DNA from: an uncultured Eubacteriales bacterium
GTDB taxonomy: Bacteria > Bacillota > Clostridia > Christensenellales > CAG-917
Assembly (NCBI GenBank): GCA_900545885.1
Contig: URAF01000007.1
Span: 50,027-114,026, forward strand
Reading direction: 5' to 3'
DNA: 64,000 nucleotides
Shown: positions 42,152-50,895 of the stretch, piece by piece
Position numbering within the stretch: position 1 is the stretch's first letter
How the letters are laid out: each line of letters starts with the position of its first letter
Notes under the pieces: model-generated
What the model saw: only the letters and a program-made list of their open reading frames with translations
Told to the model about the DNA's origin: nothing
The model's database searches: none
Made by a program: the position numbers and the translations under genes

Positions 42152-43102
42152 CTAACAGAAATTGTGGTCTCCGATTACAAGTTTCACGGGACGGGAAAGC
42201 ATCCACGCGGAAGTCGCCGTCTTCGGGTTATAGTAGAACAGACAACCGTACGTGGGGTCCCAGCCGTTCATTGCGTCCTGTGCGGCCTTAATTGCCGTAT
42301 CGTTGGGCGTGAGATTTATCTGTCCGTCGGCAACGCAGTCAAACGCGCCCGACTGATACACAACACCCGCTATCGTGTTGGGGAAACTCGAACTTTTTAC
42401 GCGGTTGAGCACCACTGCCGCAACGGCAACCTGTCCCGTGTACGGCTCGCCGCGCGCTTCGCCGTAGACTACGCGTGCAAGCAAAGTAAGGTCGGACGAA
42501 GTCGAAGTTCCGTTCGAGGACGTGGACGACCCTCCGAGAGTTATTCCGAGAGCGGCTGCGGTACGGCTGCCCACTACGCCGTCGGCGGTAAGTCCGTTGT
42601 TACGCTGAAAATACATAACAGCGCTCTTCGTACCCGAACCGAAAACTCCGTCCACACTGCCCGAATAGTAACCCCAATTTTTGAGTTTCTGTTGCAAGGT
42701 TTTGACGGCTTCGCCGGAACTGCCCTGTTTGAGCACGCCCGACGACGAAGAAGTCGTCGAAGAGGAACTGCCGATGTTCATACCGAGTGCCGCGGCCGTG
42801 GCGGAACCGACTATTCCGTCGGCGGTAAGCCCGTTGGTGCGCTGGAAATACTGAACCGCACTTTTAGTGCCCGAACCGAATATTCCGTCCACACTGCCCG
42901 AATAGTAACCCCAGCTTTTGAGTTTCTGTTGCAGAGTGCGCACGTCGCTTCCCGTACTTCCCTGTTTCAGGGTTGCGGCAAACGCAATGTCGTCACCTGC
43001 AAGCGAAGACTGCGTAGCGGCAATGCAGGCGGCGACCAGCGCAACCGTCAGCAAAATTATGGCGAGTATCGCCGTTGACTTTTTGAAAAAGGACGTTTTC
43101 AT
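42152..43102 (-). CDS. sleB: Spore cortex-lytic enzyme SleB
   Basis: Lytic transglycosylase that opens the cortex during germination. 316 residues. A hydrophobic signal segment, two peptidoglycan-binding PG_binding_1 repeats (LKSWGYYSGSVDGIFGSGTK and LKNWGYYSGSVDGVFGSGTK) separated by a Ser/Thr linker, then a hydrolase_2 domain with VVYGEARGEPYTGQVAVAAV and the catalytic Glu in GEARGE. Having two binding repeats rather than one is a variation. SD GTGAGG. Divergent from spoIIR across a shared promoter region. Confidence 0.94.
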   Translation of the reverse strand: MKTSFFKKSTAILAIILLTVALVAACIAATQSSLAGDDIAFAATLKQGSTGSDVRTLQQKLKSWGYYSGSVDGIFGSGTKSAVQYFQRTNGLTADGIVGSATAAALGMNIGSSSSTTSSSSGVLKQGSSGEAVKTLQQKLKNWGYYSGSVDGVFGSGTKSAVMYFQRNNGLTADGVVGSRTAAALGITLGGSSTSSNGTSTSSDLTLLARVVYGEARGEPYTGQVAVAAVVLNRVKSSSFPNTIAGVVYQSGAFDCVADGQINLTPNDTAIKAAQDAMNGWDPTYGCLFYYNPKTATSAWMLSRPVKLVIGDHNFC

Positions 43103-43138
43103 ATTCACCTCACGCCTAGTGTGCAACCGCAGAAAACT

Positions 43139-43168
43139 TTTATACGCCGAGGTTCAACGGGTATAATC
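43139..43168. promoter_or_regulatory. Mirror-image divergent promoter of sleB and spoIIR
   Basis: Plus strand TTTATAC (43139-43145), 15 nt, GTATAATC (43161-43168). Read from the minus strand the same block gives GATTATAC, 15 nt, GTATAAA. The plus -10 region GGGTATAATC (43159-43168) resembles the forespore sigma-F/G GGnnAnAnT pattern, and spoIIR and sleB are known forespore genes. Confidence 0.5.
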
Positions 43169-43204
43169 AGCGCCCTTTCGGGCAACAATCTTTGCGAGGT
43201 CGAT

Positions 43205-43765
43205 ATGACAAAAAAAAGAATTTCCTTAATCATTGTTTCATTGTTTCTTCTGGTAACGGCGGTGGTACTCTGTGCTTGCGACAACCTGGGCGGCGCAATT
43301 CTCCCCAAGTCCCCCGACATCGGCGACAGCGTGGTCAGAATACATATACGCGCAAACAGCAACAGCGAAGAAGACCAGTCCGTAAAACTCAAAGTCCGCG
43401 ACGCCGTCACTGCATATCTCACGGACAAACTCGACGTGTGCTCGGACAAATCGGACGCGCTCGCCGCCCTCTCACGCGAAAAAGACAATTTGCAGAATAT
43501 TGCGCAAAACGTACTTTATGATAACGGATATGACTATAAAGCCCGCGTTGTGCTCTCGCGCGAACATTTTCCCGAAAGAACGTACGACGGTTACGTTTTC
43601 CCCGAAGGCGATTACGACGCCCTTCTCGTACTGCTGGGCGAAGGCGTAGGCGACAACTGGTGGTGCGTTGCGTTTCCCCCGTTGTGTTTCGTTCCGTCGA
43701 ACGGGTCGGAACAGATACAGTACAAATCCTGGGTCAAGGAACTGCTCGACAAAATCTTCGGTTGA
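43205..43765 (+). CDS. spoIIR: Stage II sporulation protein R
   Basis: Forespore-secreted signal that activates the protease SpoIIGA and hence sigma-E in the mother cell. 186 residues. A hydrophobic N-terminal segment, ending with a cysteine (LCAC, possible lipobox), precedes the conserved core VVRIHIRANSNSEEDQSVKLKVRDAV and the C-terminal GDNWWCVAFPPLCFV. ATG at 43205 with GCGAGGTC upstream. Confidence 0.94.
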   Translation: MTKKRISLIIVSLFLLVTAVVLCACDNLGGAILPKSPDIGDSVVRIHIRANSNSEEDQSVKLKVRDAVTAYLTDKLDVCSDKSDALAALSREKDNLQNIAQNVLYDNGYDYKARVVLSREHFPERTYDGYVFPEGDYDALLVLLGEGVGDNWWCVAFPPLCFVPSNGSEQIQYKSWVKELLDKIFG

Positions 43766-43908
43766 CCCTACCCCACACGGAAAACAACCCCTCTTTTCCT
43801 GTATGGCAACTTGGTAAAATTCTTTCGCCCAAAGTCCACATTTCGGGTTCTTCGGGAACAACGTATAATCGGCGGAAAAACGCACACCATAACCGCGGAG
43901 GAAAAATT

Positions 43909-44328
43909 ATGAAAGACATTCTCAAAGAAACCATACGTAACGCATCGACGGGTATGCAGGCAATCGACAACGTCCTGCCCTACGTCTCGGACGAATCCCT
44001 GCGACAGGTAATGCAGGAACAGAGAGACCTCATGAAAACATACTACGACAAAGCCCGCGAGGGACTGTCGGAAGAAGAAATCGAAGAAGCCGAAGGCAAC
44101 AAGTTTTCCAAAACCATGATGAAAGCGGGAGCGTCCCTTTCGGCAATGATGAACAGAGATTCTTCCCACATCGCGGAAATGCTCATCGAAGGCTATCAGA
44201 TGGGGGTTACTTCCATGCAGAAATGCCTTAACGAATGTCAGGCACACAAAGGCGACATTCCCGAATTTGCCCGCGAACTCATCAAATCTTACGACAAGTG
44301 CATCAAATCGTTGAGAAAATTCCTGTGA
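43909..44328 (+). CDS. Helical hypothetical protein
   Basis: 139 residues, predicted all-helical and soluble, of ferritin-like four-helix type (LKETIRNASTGMQAIDNVLPYV; DSSHIAEMLIEGYQMGVTSM; AHKGDIPEFARELIKSY). I am unsure of the family; DUF2383-like is one option. SD GCGGAGG before ATG, own terminator. Nearby sporulation genes suggest a sporulation link, without direct support. Confidence 0.7.
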   Translation: MKDILKETIRNASTGMQAIDNVLPYVSDESLRQVMQEQRDLMKTYYDKAREGLSEEEIEEAEGNKFSKTMMKAGASLSAMMNRDSSHIAEMLIEGYQMGVTSMQKCLNECQAHKGDIPEFARELIKSYDKCIKSLRKFL

Positions 44329-44356
44329 CACGTTTCCGCACATTGTGCGGATAACG

Positions 44357-44385
44357 AAAACGGCGGTTGAATCCGCCGTTTTTTT
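44357..44385 (+). terminator. Intrinsic terminator
   Basis: AAAACGGCGG / CCGCCGTTTT, loop TTGAAT, then TTT. Confidence 0.9.
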
Positions 44386-44429
44386 ATGTTTCGAATTTAT
44401 CTCTTGTTTTGTTTGTCGCAGAATATCCG

Positions 44430-46781
44430 CTACATTCTTCTGAACCAGTAAACGTTTCTTATCCCGCCGGACAGCAGGTCGTAAGGTTTCAATGCCATAA
44501 CGGACGCGAGTTTCAGCCTCAGTCCGCTTTCCGTTGCCGCAAAGGACGGGTCAACTTCTATGTTTACCCATTCGTACTTGCGGCTGTCCAGATACTCGAC
44601 CAACCGCACAAGGTCGTTTGTTTCGTCAACGTACAGCGTGACTCCGCCGCTATCGGGAAGTTCGGTTGCCGCAAACACGTCGAACTCCGTTGTTGCGGAC
44701 GGGTTGAACTCCGAGCGCGCCTTGTGCGTGGACGAAATGTCTTCGTCGCTTATAAGGAGATATGCGTACGTGAAAAGTTCTTCGATAACGTAAGGATTGT
44801 CCGTAGTACGCGCACCGTCCCCCCACGTCGTATCCACAACGTACCACTCCTTGTCGAGGTCGCCGTCCGCGTCAACGAGAACTTTGTTCCATGCGTGTCC
44901 CGCGGTCTGACCTCCCGACGTGGCTTCGCCCGTTATTCTGACAGCCTTTATTCCTTCCATTCCGCAAAGCAAAGAGAACGCCTTTGATTTGCCGTCGCAC
45001 ACCGCTCTGCCGTCGTTGAACACGCCTTCGAGATAAAACGCGTTGTATTTCAGCGTTTCCACCGCGTCAAGCGGTTGCTCCGCCGCGCCGTAATCGTAAT
45101 CGACGTTTGTCACAATCCACTCGTAAATTGCGCGGACTTTGTCGAGTTCCGACATAGAATAATCGATAATTTCAAGCAATACCGCTCTTGCCTTTTTGTA
45201 AATGGAAAGCGCCGCCTGCGACTGTGCCGAATAATCGAAAACGGGCTTGTATCCCCACTCCACGACGCGGAAAAGCATATTGCTGTCCGTGACCGGCGCG
45301 GTGCGTGTGACACCGTCGATGTAAAGTTCGGTGCGCTTTGCGCCTTCCGTTTCGTTGTAGGTTACTACGCCGTCCAACTGGTTTACCGTATATTCAAGCG
45401 TGCAAGGCTCGGTGGGAACGCCGAAATACGTTCCGTCCTCAAGCATTTTTACGCCCTGCGTGGAATAGCTGAAATAGAACGAACCCGACTCGTCGCTGTA
45501 ATTTATCGCCTGTTGCATAATGTCGCCGAACGTTTCGGAAGTTTGTTCGACAATCCCGCCCGTCTTCCACGACGACGGCGCAAGATACCAGTCCTTGTAG
45601 CTTGCGTCGCCCGTCTGATGTTGCGAGATGATGTAATTGACCACTGCGTTCAAATCCGTCGCGTCGGAAATGTAATAGTTGTGCACGCCGACGCGCCATA
45701 TGAAGGTTTCGTCAAGTTGTTCGGCTCGTCTTTCGCGTTCGGAAGAGGACAGACAGATAATAGCCGCGTGCAGACTTGTCACTCCGTCGACGGTTGCCGT
45801 CACGAAGTTTTCGCCCGCCACGGGCGTAAACTCGATTTCGCGTTCGGGCGTATTCAAAGTCCGCGTTCCGCTTTGCGTGCGCACCTGCCAGACTACGGGA
45901 GACGTAAGGTCGGTGCCGTCGGGATATGTGCTTGCGATAAGCGTAACTGATTTTGCGACAGACCCGTCATTGATGAGGAAATACTGCCCGTTTTCTTCCG
46001 TAGCGGGCGCTCCCGTTTCTATTTCAACGGACGTCACGGCAAGGAATGCGTCAACGTACGACAAAGTTACGGTTGCGCTTATACTTGTTTCGCCGCAGAT
46101 TGCAACCGCTTTGATTTCTATCTCGGCGACCGCTCCGTCGTGAGTGTAAACCACGCTGCCGTCGGTTGCGAAAAGTTCCGTCCATTCCGCAGAGCCTTTT
46201 TCCCTGCAAAACCATTGCAATGTTACCACGCTGTCGGGCGAAAGATTGTCGTTGTAAACTGCGTGAAGTTCCACGGATTGGGTAGACGCGGCGTTCTGGC
46301 GAATAACTCCGCTCACAATTTTGTGCGTGTCGCTTTCTATATTCAGACGGTCGAGTTCGCCGTATCGCACGGTGACCGTCACCGCTCCGCTTTTAACTCC
46401 GTCCGCCACTGCATAGAAAGAAACCGTCCCCGCGGATATGTCGTCTATCGTATAAACAAGTTCTTTTACGCCCGCGCCGCCGCCAACTTTTACTTCGTTG
46501 CCGTCCGCATCCGTCTTATACCATTCGATAACGGTTCTTGCAGGCGCCGAAGCGTTGAGCGTGGCTTTCAGGGTGAATTGCTCGGAAAGAGTTGCAAAAT
46601 AGGTGGCGGGCGTGCCCGCATAGTCAAGTCCGTCGCCCGCGGTAACGGTTACGGAAGTAACTTTGTTGCCGAGTCCGAAAAACGAACACGCGGTGAGCGC
46701 GCAGAGAAGCACCGCCATCAGCGATACAAGCAAGACGGTTTTCAGACAACCGATTGAAAAAGTGTGTTTTCTTTTTTGCAT
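44430..46781 (-). CDS. Lipoprotein with Ig-like region and transglutaminase-like domain
   Basis: 783 residues. Lipoprotein signal with lipobox LTAC (C32). Residues about 40-330 are beta-rich, with two to three Ig/Big-like domains. The C-terminal domain from about 540 is a transglutaminase/protease-like fold with Cys595 in GRAVCDGKSKAF, His629 in AGHAWNKV and Asp in VVDTTWGDG, so the catalytic triad is complete. Such extracellular proteins may be peptidases or cross-linkers. A CYK3-like role is possible. Monocistronic; no partner is obvious. Confidence 0.85.
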   Translation of the reverse strand: MQKRKHTFSIGCLKTVLLVSLMAVLLCALTACSFFGLGNKVTSVTVTAGDGLDYAGTPATYFATLSEQFTLKATLNASAPARTVIEWYKTDADGNEVKVGGGAGVKELVYTIDDISAGTVSFYAVADGVKSGAVTVTVRYGELDRLNIESDTHKIVSGVIRQNAASTQSVELHAVYNDNLSPDSVVTLQWFCREKGSAEWTELFATDGSVVYTHDGAVAEIEIKAVAICGETSISATVTLSYVDAFLAVTSVEIETGAPATEENGQYFLINDGSVAKSVTLIASTYPDGTDLTSPVVWQVRTQSGTRTLNTPEREIEFTPVAGENFVTATVDGVTSLHAAIICLSSSERERRAEQLDETFIWRVGVHNYYISDATDLNAVVNYIISQHQTGDASYKDWYLAPSSWKTGGIVEQTSETFGDIMQQAINYSDESGSFYFSYSTQGVKMLEDGTYFGVPTEPCTLEYTVNQLDGVVTYNETEGAKRTELYIDGVTRTAPVTDSNMLFRVVEWGYKPVFDYSAQSQAALSIYKKARAVLLEIIDYSMSELDKVRAIYEWIVTNVDYDYGAAEQPLDAVETLKYNAFYLEGVFNDGRAVCDGKSKAFSLLCGMEGIKAVRITGEATSGGQTAGHAWNKVLVDADGDLDKEWYVVDTTWGDGARTTDNPYVIEELFTYAYLLISDEDISSTHKARSEFNPSATTEFDVFAATELPDSGGVTLYVDETNDLVRLVEYLDSRKYEWVNIEVDPSFAATESGLRLKLASVMALKPYDLLSGGIRNVYWFRRM

Positions 46782-46827
46782 AAGGCTCCCTTGCTCTCCG
46801 ATTAAATATAATACGGCGTGCGGAATG

Positions 46828-46856
46828 TTGTCAATATCGGTAAACTATGGTATGAT
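46828..46856 (+). promoter_or_regulatory. Promoter directly abutting mrnC
   Basis: TTGTCA (46828-46833), 17-nt spacer, TATGAT (46851-46856), only 6 nt before the mrnC ATG. The expected start point falls on or next to the ATG. Confidence 0.7.
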
Positions 46857-46862
46857 TTAAGT

Positions 46863-47285
46863 ATGTATTACACACGCGCGGAATTTTCTTTGTTGCAACC
46901 GTTATCGGACAAAGAGGCACTTGCCCTGCCCCCTATGTCGTTGGCGTTCGTCGGCGACGCCGTACAGTCGTTGTACGTACGCACGGCGGTGACCGTCGGC
47001 AGTTCGGGAAAAACGGGAGTACTGCACAAGGAAGTGACCAAACACGTATCGGCAGTCGCGCAAGCGGCGTCCAGCAACGCGATTACTCCGCTTTTCGACG
47101 AAACGGAAGCCGACATTTTCAGGCGTGCGCGCAACTGTCATATCCAGACCTCGGCAAAACACGCCGAACGCGGCGAATACCGCAAAGCCAGCGGGCTGGA
47201 AGCCGTCCTGGGATACCTGTATCTTACGGGACGCACGGAAAGACTGAAAAAGTTTCTTGACCTTACGTTAGGGAGTGAAGAATGA
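46863..47285 (+). CDS. mrnC: Mini-ribonuclease III
   Basis: Processes 23S rRNA ends. 140 residues: RNase III catalytic domain without a dsRNA-binding domain. Conserved LPPMSLAFVGDAVQSLYVR with the metal-binding Asp, and RRARNC plus YRKASGLEAVLGYLYL near the end. No Shine-Dalgarno sequence lies upstream and the promoter -10 ends 6 nt before the ATG, so the mRNA should be leaderless. Overlaps rlmB by 4 nt. Order mrnC-rlmB-sigH matches Bacillus. Confidence 0.92.
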   Translation: MYYTRAEFSLLQPLSDKEALALPPMSLAFVGDAVQSLYVRTAVTVGSSGKTGVLHKEVTKHVSAVAQAASSNAITPLFDETEADIFRRARNCHIQTSAKHAERGEYRKASGLEAVLGYLYLTGRTERLKKFLDLTLGSEE

Positions 47286-48004
47286 TAATTTACGGACGAA
47301 ACCCCGTGCGCGAAGCATTCCGCTCGGGCAAAACTGTTGAAAAACTCTACCTTGTCAAAGGCGAACCCGATATGCAGCTCAGCCAGATCTTCGGTCTTGC
47401 GAAAGACAGAAAAATCCCCGTGAGCTACATCGACCACCGCGCAATGGAACAGCTTGCGGGCGGCGGCAACCATCAGGGCGTTGCGGCGCAGATAACCGAC
47501 TTTGAGTACTGCTCTGTCGACGACATAATCGCCCTTGCCGAAGAACGCGGAGAAAAACTTCTGATTGTTCTTCTCGACGGCATAACCGACCCTCACAACC
47601 TCGGCGCGATTATCCGCAGTGCGGAGTGTTTCGGCGCACACGGAATTGTCATTCCCAAACACAGAAGCGTAAGCGTGAACGACACCGTAGTCAAGGTCGC
47701 AAGCGGTGCAACCGAACATATGCTCGTTGCGAAAGTGACCAACATAAACGATACGATAAGAGAACTGAAAGAACGCAATGTATGGGTTTATGCGTGCGCT
47801 TTTGACGGTAAACCCCCGAAATGTGCAGATTTCAAGGACAACACGGCAATCGTCGTAGGAAGCGAAGGCGACGGAATAAAACGCCTGACCAAGGAACTTT
47901 GCGACGACACGGTAACCATTCCCGAATTCGGAAAAATCAACAGTCTGAACGCCTCCGTGGCGGCAGGCGTGGTGCTTTACGAGGCGGCAAGACAAAGACA
48001 TTGA
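47282..48004 (+). CDS. rlmB: 23S rRNA (guanosine-2'-O)-methyltransferase RlmB-like (TrmH family)
   Basis: SPOUT methyltransferase. 240 residues. An N-terminal substrate-binding domain (IIYGRNPVREAFRSGKTVEKL) precedes the knotted domain with LLDGITDPHNLGAIIRSAECFG, VVKVASGATEHM, VGSEGDGIKRL and IPEFGKINSLNASVAAGVVLYE, the typical SAM-binding motifs. The target guanosine (2251 in E. coli numbering) is family-level inference. Start overlaps mrnC; last base shared with the next gene. Confidence 0.93.
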   Translation: MIIYGRNPVREAFRSGKTVEKLYLVKGEPDMQLSQIFGLAKDRKIPVSYIDHRAMEQLAGGGNHQGVAAQITDFEYCSVDDIIALAEERGEKLLIVLLDGITDPHNLGAIIRSAECFGAHGIVIPKHRSVSVNDTVVKVASGATEHMLVAKVTNINDTIRELKERNVWVYACAFDGKPPKCADFKDNTAIVVGSEGDGIKRLTKELCDDTVTIPEFGKINSLNASVAAGVVLYEAARQRH

Positions 48005-48687
48005 TGAGTGACGGCAAAGACGAAAAACACGTCGCGGACAATTTCGACGACGTCACGGCGGAAGGCGGTTTTGCAGCCGCGAATTCCTCTCCCACGGACG
48101 AGGAACTGGCTTTTGCCGCGGCTGACGGCGACCGCTCTGCCGAAACCGAACTTATCCGCAGATACTGGTCGTTCGCCGAAAAGTTTTCGCGTTCCTACTA
48201 TCTGGCGGGAGCGGAAAGAGACGACCTGTTCCAGATTGCCGTTATCGGACTTTTCGAAGCCGTTCATTCCTACAACTCTGAAAAAGGCGCGTCCTTCAAA
48301 ACGTACGCGTCCGTGTGTATGCGCAACAGCATTTTCGACGCCGTCCGTTCTTCCCGCTCGGCGAAAAATTCCGCCGACCTCAATGCCGTGAGCATAGACG
48401 ACGCGGCGGCGAAAGACCGCGACACGCTCATTTCCGACATTCCCTCCCCTCTGCCTTCACCCGAAACGCTTTTCATTGAAAAGGAGTCCGAAGCGGGGCT
48501 GTATTCCGCACTCGAAAACCTGCTCGGCGAACCCGATTTCAGCATTTTCCGTCTGTATCTCGCGGGACTTCCCTACAAAGACATCTCCGCAAAAATCGGC
48601 GTTTCTTCAAAAAAAGTCGACAACGTAATTTACCTTGCCAAAAAGAAAATCGAAAAAGTCATAGGCGAAATCAAAGACTCTCTTTGA
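48004..48687 (+). CDS. sigH: RNA polymerase sigma factor, SigH-like
   Basis: 227 residues of a sigma-70 group protein with region 2 (ELIRRYWSFAEKFSRSYYLAGAERDDLFQIAVIG motif span) and a region 4 helix-turn-helix (GLPYKDISAKIGVSSKKVDNVIYLAKKKIEKV). In Bacillus, sigH follows mrnC-rlmB-yacP; here yacP is missing. SigH switches on entry into sporulation and competence, including spo0A. The N-terminal 30 residues are acidic and unusual. ATG at 48004 shares the rlmB stop. Confidence 0.85.
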   Translation: MSDGKDEKHVADNFDDVTAEGGFAAANSSPTDEELAFAAADGDRSAETELIRRYWSFAEKFSRSYYLAGAERDDLFQIAVIGLFEAVHSYNSEKGASFKTYASVCMRNSIFDAVRSSRSAKNSADLNAVSIDDAAAKDRDTLISDIPSPLPSPETLFIEKESEAGLYSALENLLGEPDFSIFRLYLAGLPYKDISAKIGVSSKKVDNVIYLAKKKIEKVIGEIKDSL

Positions 48688-48918
48688 TTACTCGTCCTCA
48701 TTTCCTTTCCCGAAACTACCCGCCAATTCACTGCCTATTAACCGCATTTCTTAACACGCTTGTTCCGATTGCTCGCACTGCTTTTCCTAAAATTCCCCGC
48801 CTATCGCAAACTGTTGCAACGCAACCTCAAATCAAACCGTCAAATCAATTCGATGCGCCTGCGCGCGTTACGCGTGCGCACGTTGATAATTTTTTCTCAT
48901 TTTTCAGATTAAAAATAC
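48688..48918. other. Noncoding gap upstream of the rpsF promoter
   Basis: C- and T-rich near the start, then AT-rich. Short frames only. A palindromic-looking GCGCGCGTTACGCGTGCGC segment near 48863-48881 is present. No terminator with a T run was found after sigH. Confidence 0.4.
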
Positions 48919-48947
48919 TTTACTTTAACCTTTTTATATATTATCAT
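48919..48947 (+). promoter_or_regulatory. Promoter of the rpsF-ssb-rpsR operon
   Basis: TTTACT (48919-48924), 17-nt spacer, TATCAT (48942-48947). The leader of about 66 nt holds the hairpin GAAATTTCC/GGGAATTTC (from about 48956) and a smaller CCCC-GCAA-GGGG. These could be the autoregulatory site known for S6:S18, but the fit is not proven. Confidence 0.5.
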
Positions 48948-49019
48948 AATCAAGCGAAATTTCCATCGGGAATTTCTATCCTTCCCCGCAAGGGGCAAAT
49001 TGTCCAAAAGGAGGTAGCT

Positions 49020-49298
49020 ATGAATAAGTACGAGATTCTCTACATTATTCGTTGCGACATCGACGATGACCAGAAACAAAAGGTCGTCGAAAAGTACGAG
49101 GCGCTCGCTCAGAGTCTCGGCACGCTCGAAACCCTCGATAAATGGGGTATGAGAAAGTTTGCCTATGAGATCAACAAGCAAAGCGAAGGCTACTACGTTC
49201 TTATGAACGTCGTGTGCGACGCGGCAGCGCAGGCGGAAATCGACAGACAAATGGGCATCGACGACAACGTCGTAAGAAGAATGATTATCAAAAAGTGA
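49020..49298 (+). CDS. rpsF: 30S ribosomal protein S6
   Basis: 92 residues, standard S6: MNKYEILYIIRCDIDDDQK at the start and LDKWGMRKFAYEINKQSEGYYVLMNV. Binds 16S rRNA with S18, also encoded here. AGGAGG 6 nt before the ATG. First gene of the canonical rpsF-ssb-rpsR operon. Confidence 0.97.
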   Translation: MNKYEILYIIRCDIDDDQKQKVVEKYEALAQSLGTLETLDKWGMRKFAYEINKQSEGYYVLMNVVCDAAAQAEIDRQMGIDDNVVRRMIIKK

Positions 49299-49316
49299 TA
49301 AGTCGAGGAGTGTATT

Positions 49317-49700
49317 ATGAATAAAGTTTTTTTGATCGGTAACCTGACCCGTGACCCCGAACTCTCCACCACCGGCAGCGGCGTGAAGTTTTGCAGATTC
49401 ACCCTTGCGGTGTCCCGCTCCTACTCCAAGGACGGCAAACGCGAAACCGACTTCCTTCCCGTGGTAGTCTGGAGAGCACAGGCGGACAACTGCGCCCGTT
49501 ATCTCAAAAAAGGCAGCAAAGCTGCTATCAGCGGTACAATCCAGACCAGAAGCTACGATACGCAGGACGGCAGCCGTCGTTATGTGACGGAAATCGCCGC
49601 CGACGAGGTGCAATTCCTCTCCACCAAGAACGATGACGGCAAGGACGACGGCGTGGATTTCGACGACCTCACTCCCATCGACGAGGACTTGCCTTTCTAA
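49317..49700 (+). CDS. ssb: Single-stranded DNA-binding protein
   Basis: 127 residues. OB-fold core MNKVFLIGNLTRDPEL, FCRFTLAVSR and ISGTIQTRSYDTQDG, a short acidic tail and the C-terminal DEDLPF tip that docks partner proteins. The tail is unusually short. SD GAGGAG. Between rpsF and rpsR, as in most Firmicutes. Confidence 0.97.
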   Translation: MNKVFLIGNLTRDPELSTTGSGVKFCRFTLAVSRSYSKDGKRETDFLPVVVWRAQADNCARYLKKGSKAAISGTIQTRSYDTQDGSRRYVTEIAADEVQFLSTKNDDGKDDGVDFDDLTPIDEDLPF

Positions 49701-49715
49701 TTAAGGAGTATTGAA

Positions 49716-49964
49716 ATGAACGAAGAAGTAAAAGCCACGCGTCCTCCCAAGAGAGCGCCTAAAAAGAAAGTTTGCATCTTCTGTGTCGACCATATCGAAG
49801 ACATAGACTACAAGGATACGGCGAAACTCCGCCGCTTCATCACCGAAAAAGGCAAGATTCTGCCCCGCAGAATGAGCGGTGTGTGCTCCAAGCACCAGCG
49901 TCCCCTTGCAACGGCAATCAAGCGCGCAAGAGTTATGGCTCTTCTGCCCTACAAAGCCGACTAA
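49716..49964 (+). CDS. rpsR: 30S ribosomal protein S18
   Basis: 82 residues. S18 core with DTAKLRRFITEKGKILPRRMSG and ALLPYK. It keeps the C-x2-C (VCIFC) and VCSKH cysteines, so it is the zinc-binding type. AAGGAG before ATG; followed by a strong terminator. Confidence 0.97.
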   Translation: MNEEVKATRPPKRAPKKKVCIFCVDHIEDIDYKDTAKLRRFITEKGKILPRRMSGVCSKHQRPLATAIKRARVMALLPYKAD

Positions 49965-49986
49965 TAACCAAAACATTTGATTAATG

Positions 49987-50018
49987 AAAAAAGCCTCATT
50001 TGTAAATGAGGCTTTTTT
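49987..50018 (+). terminator. Bidirectional intrinsic terminator
   Basis: 14-bp stem AAAAAAGCCTCATT / AATGAGGCTTTTTT with loop TGTA. Its last base meets the stop codon of the convergent gene 50018-50677. Confidence 0.93.
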
Positions 50019-50677
50019 CATACATTCCCTGCTAACATAGCTATAATAAAAATAACCCCTAATATCACTATTGCCCATATCAAGCAATTTGCACCTTTCT
50101 TTTTTTCTTTTTCTTTATTGTGATTAAACGCAGCTTCGCCTGGTGTTGCCTGCATTAAACGATTTAGTTCATCAGGTGATGAACCCATACGTCTTAATGC
50201 TTCAATTGCAGATGCACGCCTTTGCTTTAATGCATTTGCTGTTAGAACCCTTTGACTCTCTTCTTCCCTTATTTCTTTTGCTTTTTCAGTTCGAGCGTTT
50301 TTGTCTGCAAAATCAGTTAAGCCCATTTTAACTTGTGTAGGATGTGAATATGCCTTATCTATTAAATAATTGCAAATCTCCACCACTTTATACGCGTAAG
50401 TTTTATTGTCAGGAGATAAATTCAAAAGCGATTCAAAACAACACAACGCTTGATCATATTGTGCCGCATTTAAATAATCATTTGCTCTTTTTACTTTGTC
50501 CGCAATAGAAGCTAAACCATCGACCTTTATTTTCCCCTTAACATCCAATTCTATTTTTTTTATTTCATCTTTTACTATAATTTTTGTCCCACAGTAAGAA
50601 CAATATAAAACGTCTCTATTTTTGTCTAATTCTATATTTGCTCCACAATTTGGACATTTTGCAGCCAACAATTCCAT
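50018..50677 (-). CDS. Zinc-ribbon protein with C-terminal TM helix
   Basis: 219 residues. An N-terminal zinc ribbon (C8, C11, C26, C29; KCPNCGANI and YCSYCG) is followed by helical repeats of TPR type (ANDYLNAAQYDQALCCFESLLNLSPDN), a coiled-coil-like basic stretch and one C-terminal TM (LIWAIVILGVIFIIAMLAG). Likely a tail-anchored membrane protein. AT-rich. Promoter at 50709-50737. Function unknown. Confidence 0.75.
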   Translation of the reverse strand: MELLAAKCPNCGANIELDKNRDVLYCSYCGTKIIVKDEIKKIELDVKGKIKVDGLASIADKVKRANDYLNAAQYDQALCCFESLLNLSPDNKTYAYKVVEICNYLIDKAYSHPTQVKMGLTDFADKNARTEKAKEIREEESQRVLTANALKQRRASAIEALRRMGSSPDELNRLMQATPGEAAFNHNKEKEKKKGANCLIWAIVILGVIFIIAMLAGNV

Positions 50678-50708
50678 TCATAACCACCAAGATTAATTTA
50701 TATGTATC

Positions 50709-50737
50709 ATTGTAAATTGCGTTTCATTTCTCGTCAA
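50709..50737 (-). promoter_or_regulatory. Promoter of the zinc-ribbon/TM gene
   Basis: TTGACG (50737-50732), 17-nt spacer, TACAAT (50714-50709) on the minus strand. Confidence 0.65.
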
Positions 50738-50860
50738 CTTCGATTTATAATTTTGCAAAAAATTTTTTTGTGGCGTTTCGGAGCGCGCTCCCCTACCAAT
50801 CAGTGGAATATTTCAGTCCGACATGTCGGGATATCCGACTTTTGCGCCTGCCGTGTCGGG

Positions 50861-50889
50861 TTGCAATGACGACGCAGGCGATATATAAT
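50861..50889 (+). promoter_or_regulatory. Promoter directly abutting the beta-lactamase-fold gene
   Basis: TTGCAA (50861-50866), 17-nt spacer, TATAAT (50884-50889), only 6 nt before the ATG: the same geometry as at mrnC. Confidence 0.7.
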
Positions 50890-50895
50890 GCTCGT

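Noticed and set aside
48948..49019. S6:S18 autoregulatory RNA motif
   Set aside because: Hairpins are present but I could not match the diagnostic bulge, so it is mentioned only as a possibility.
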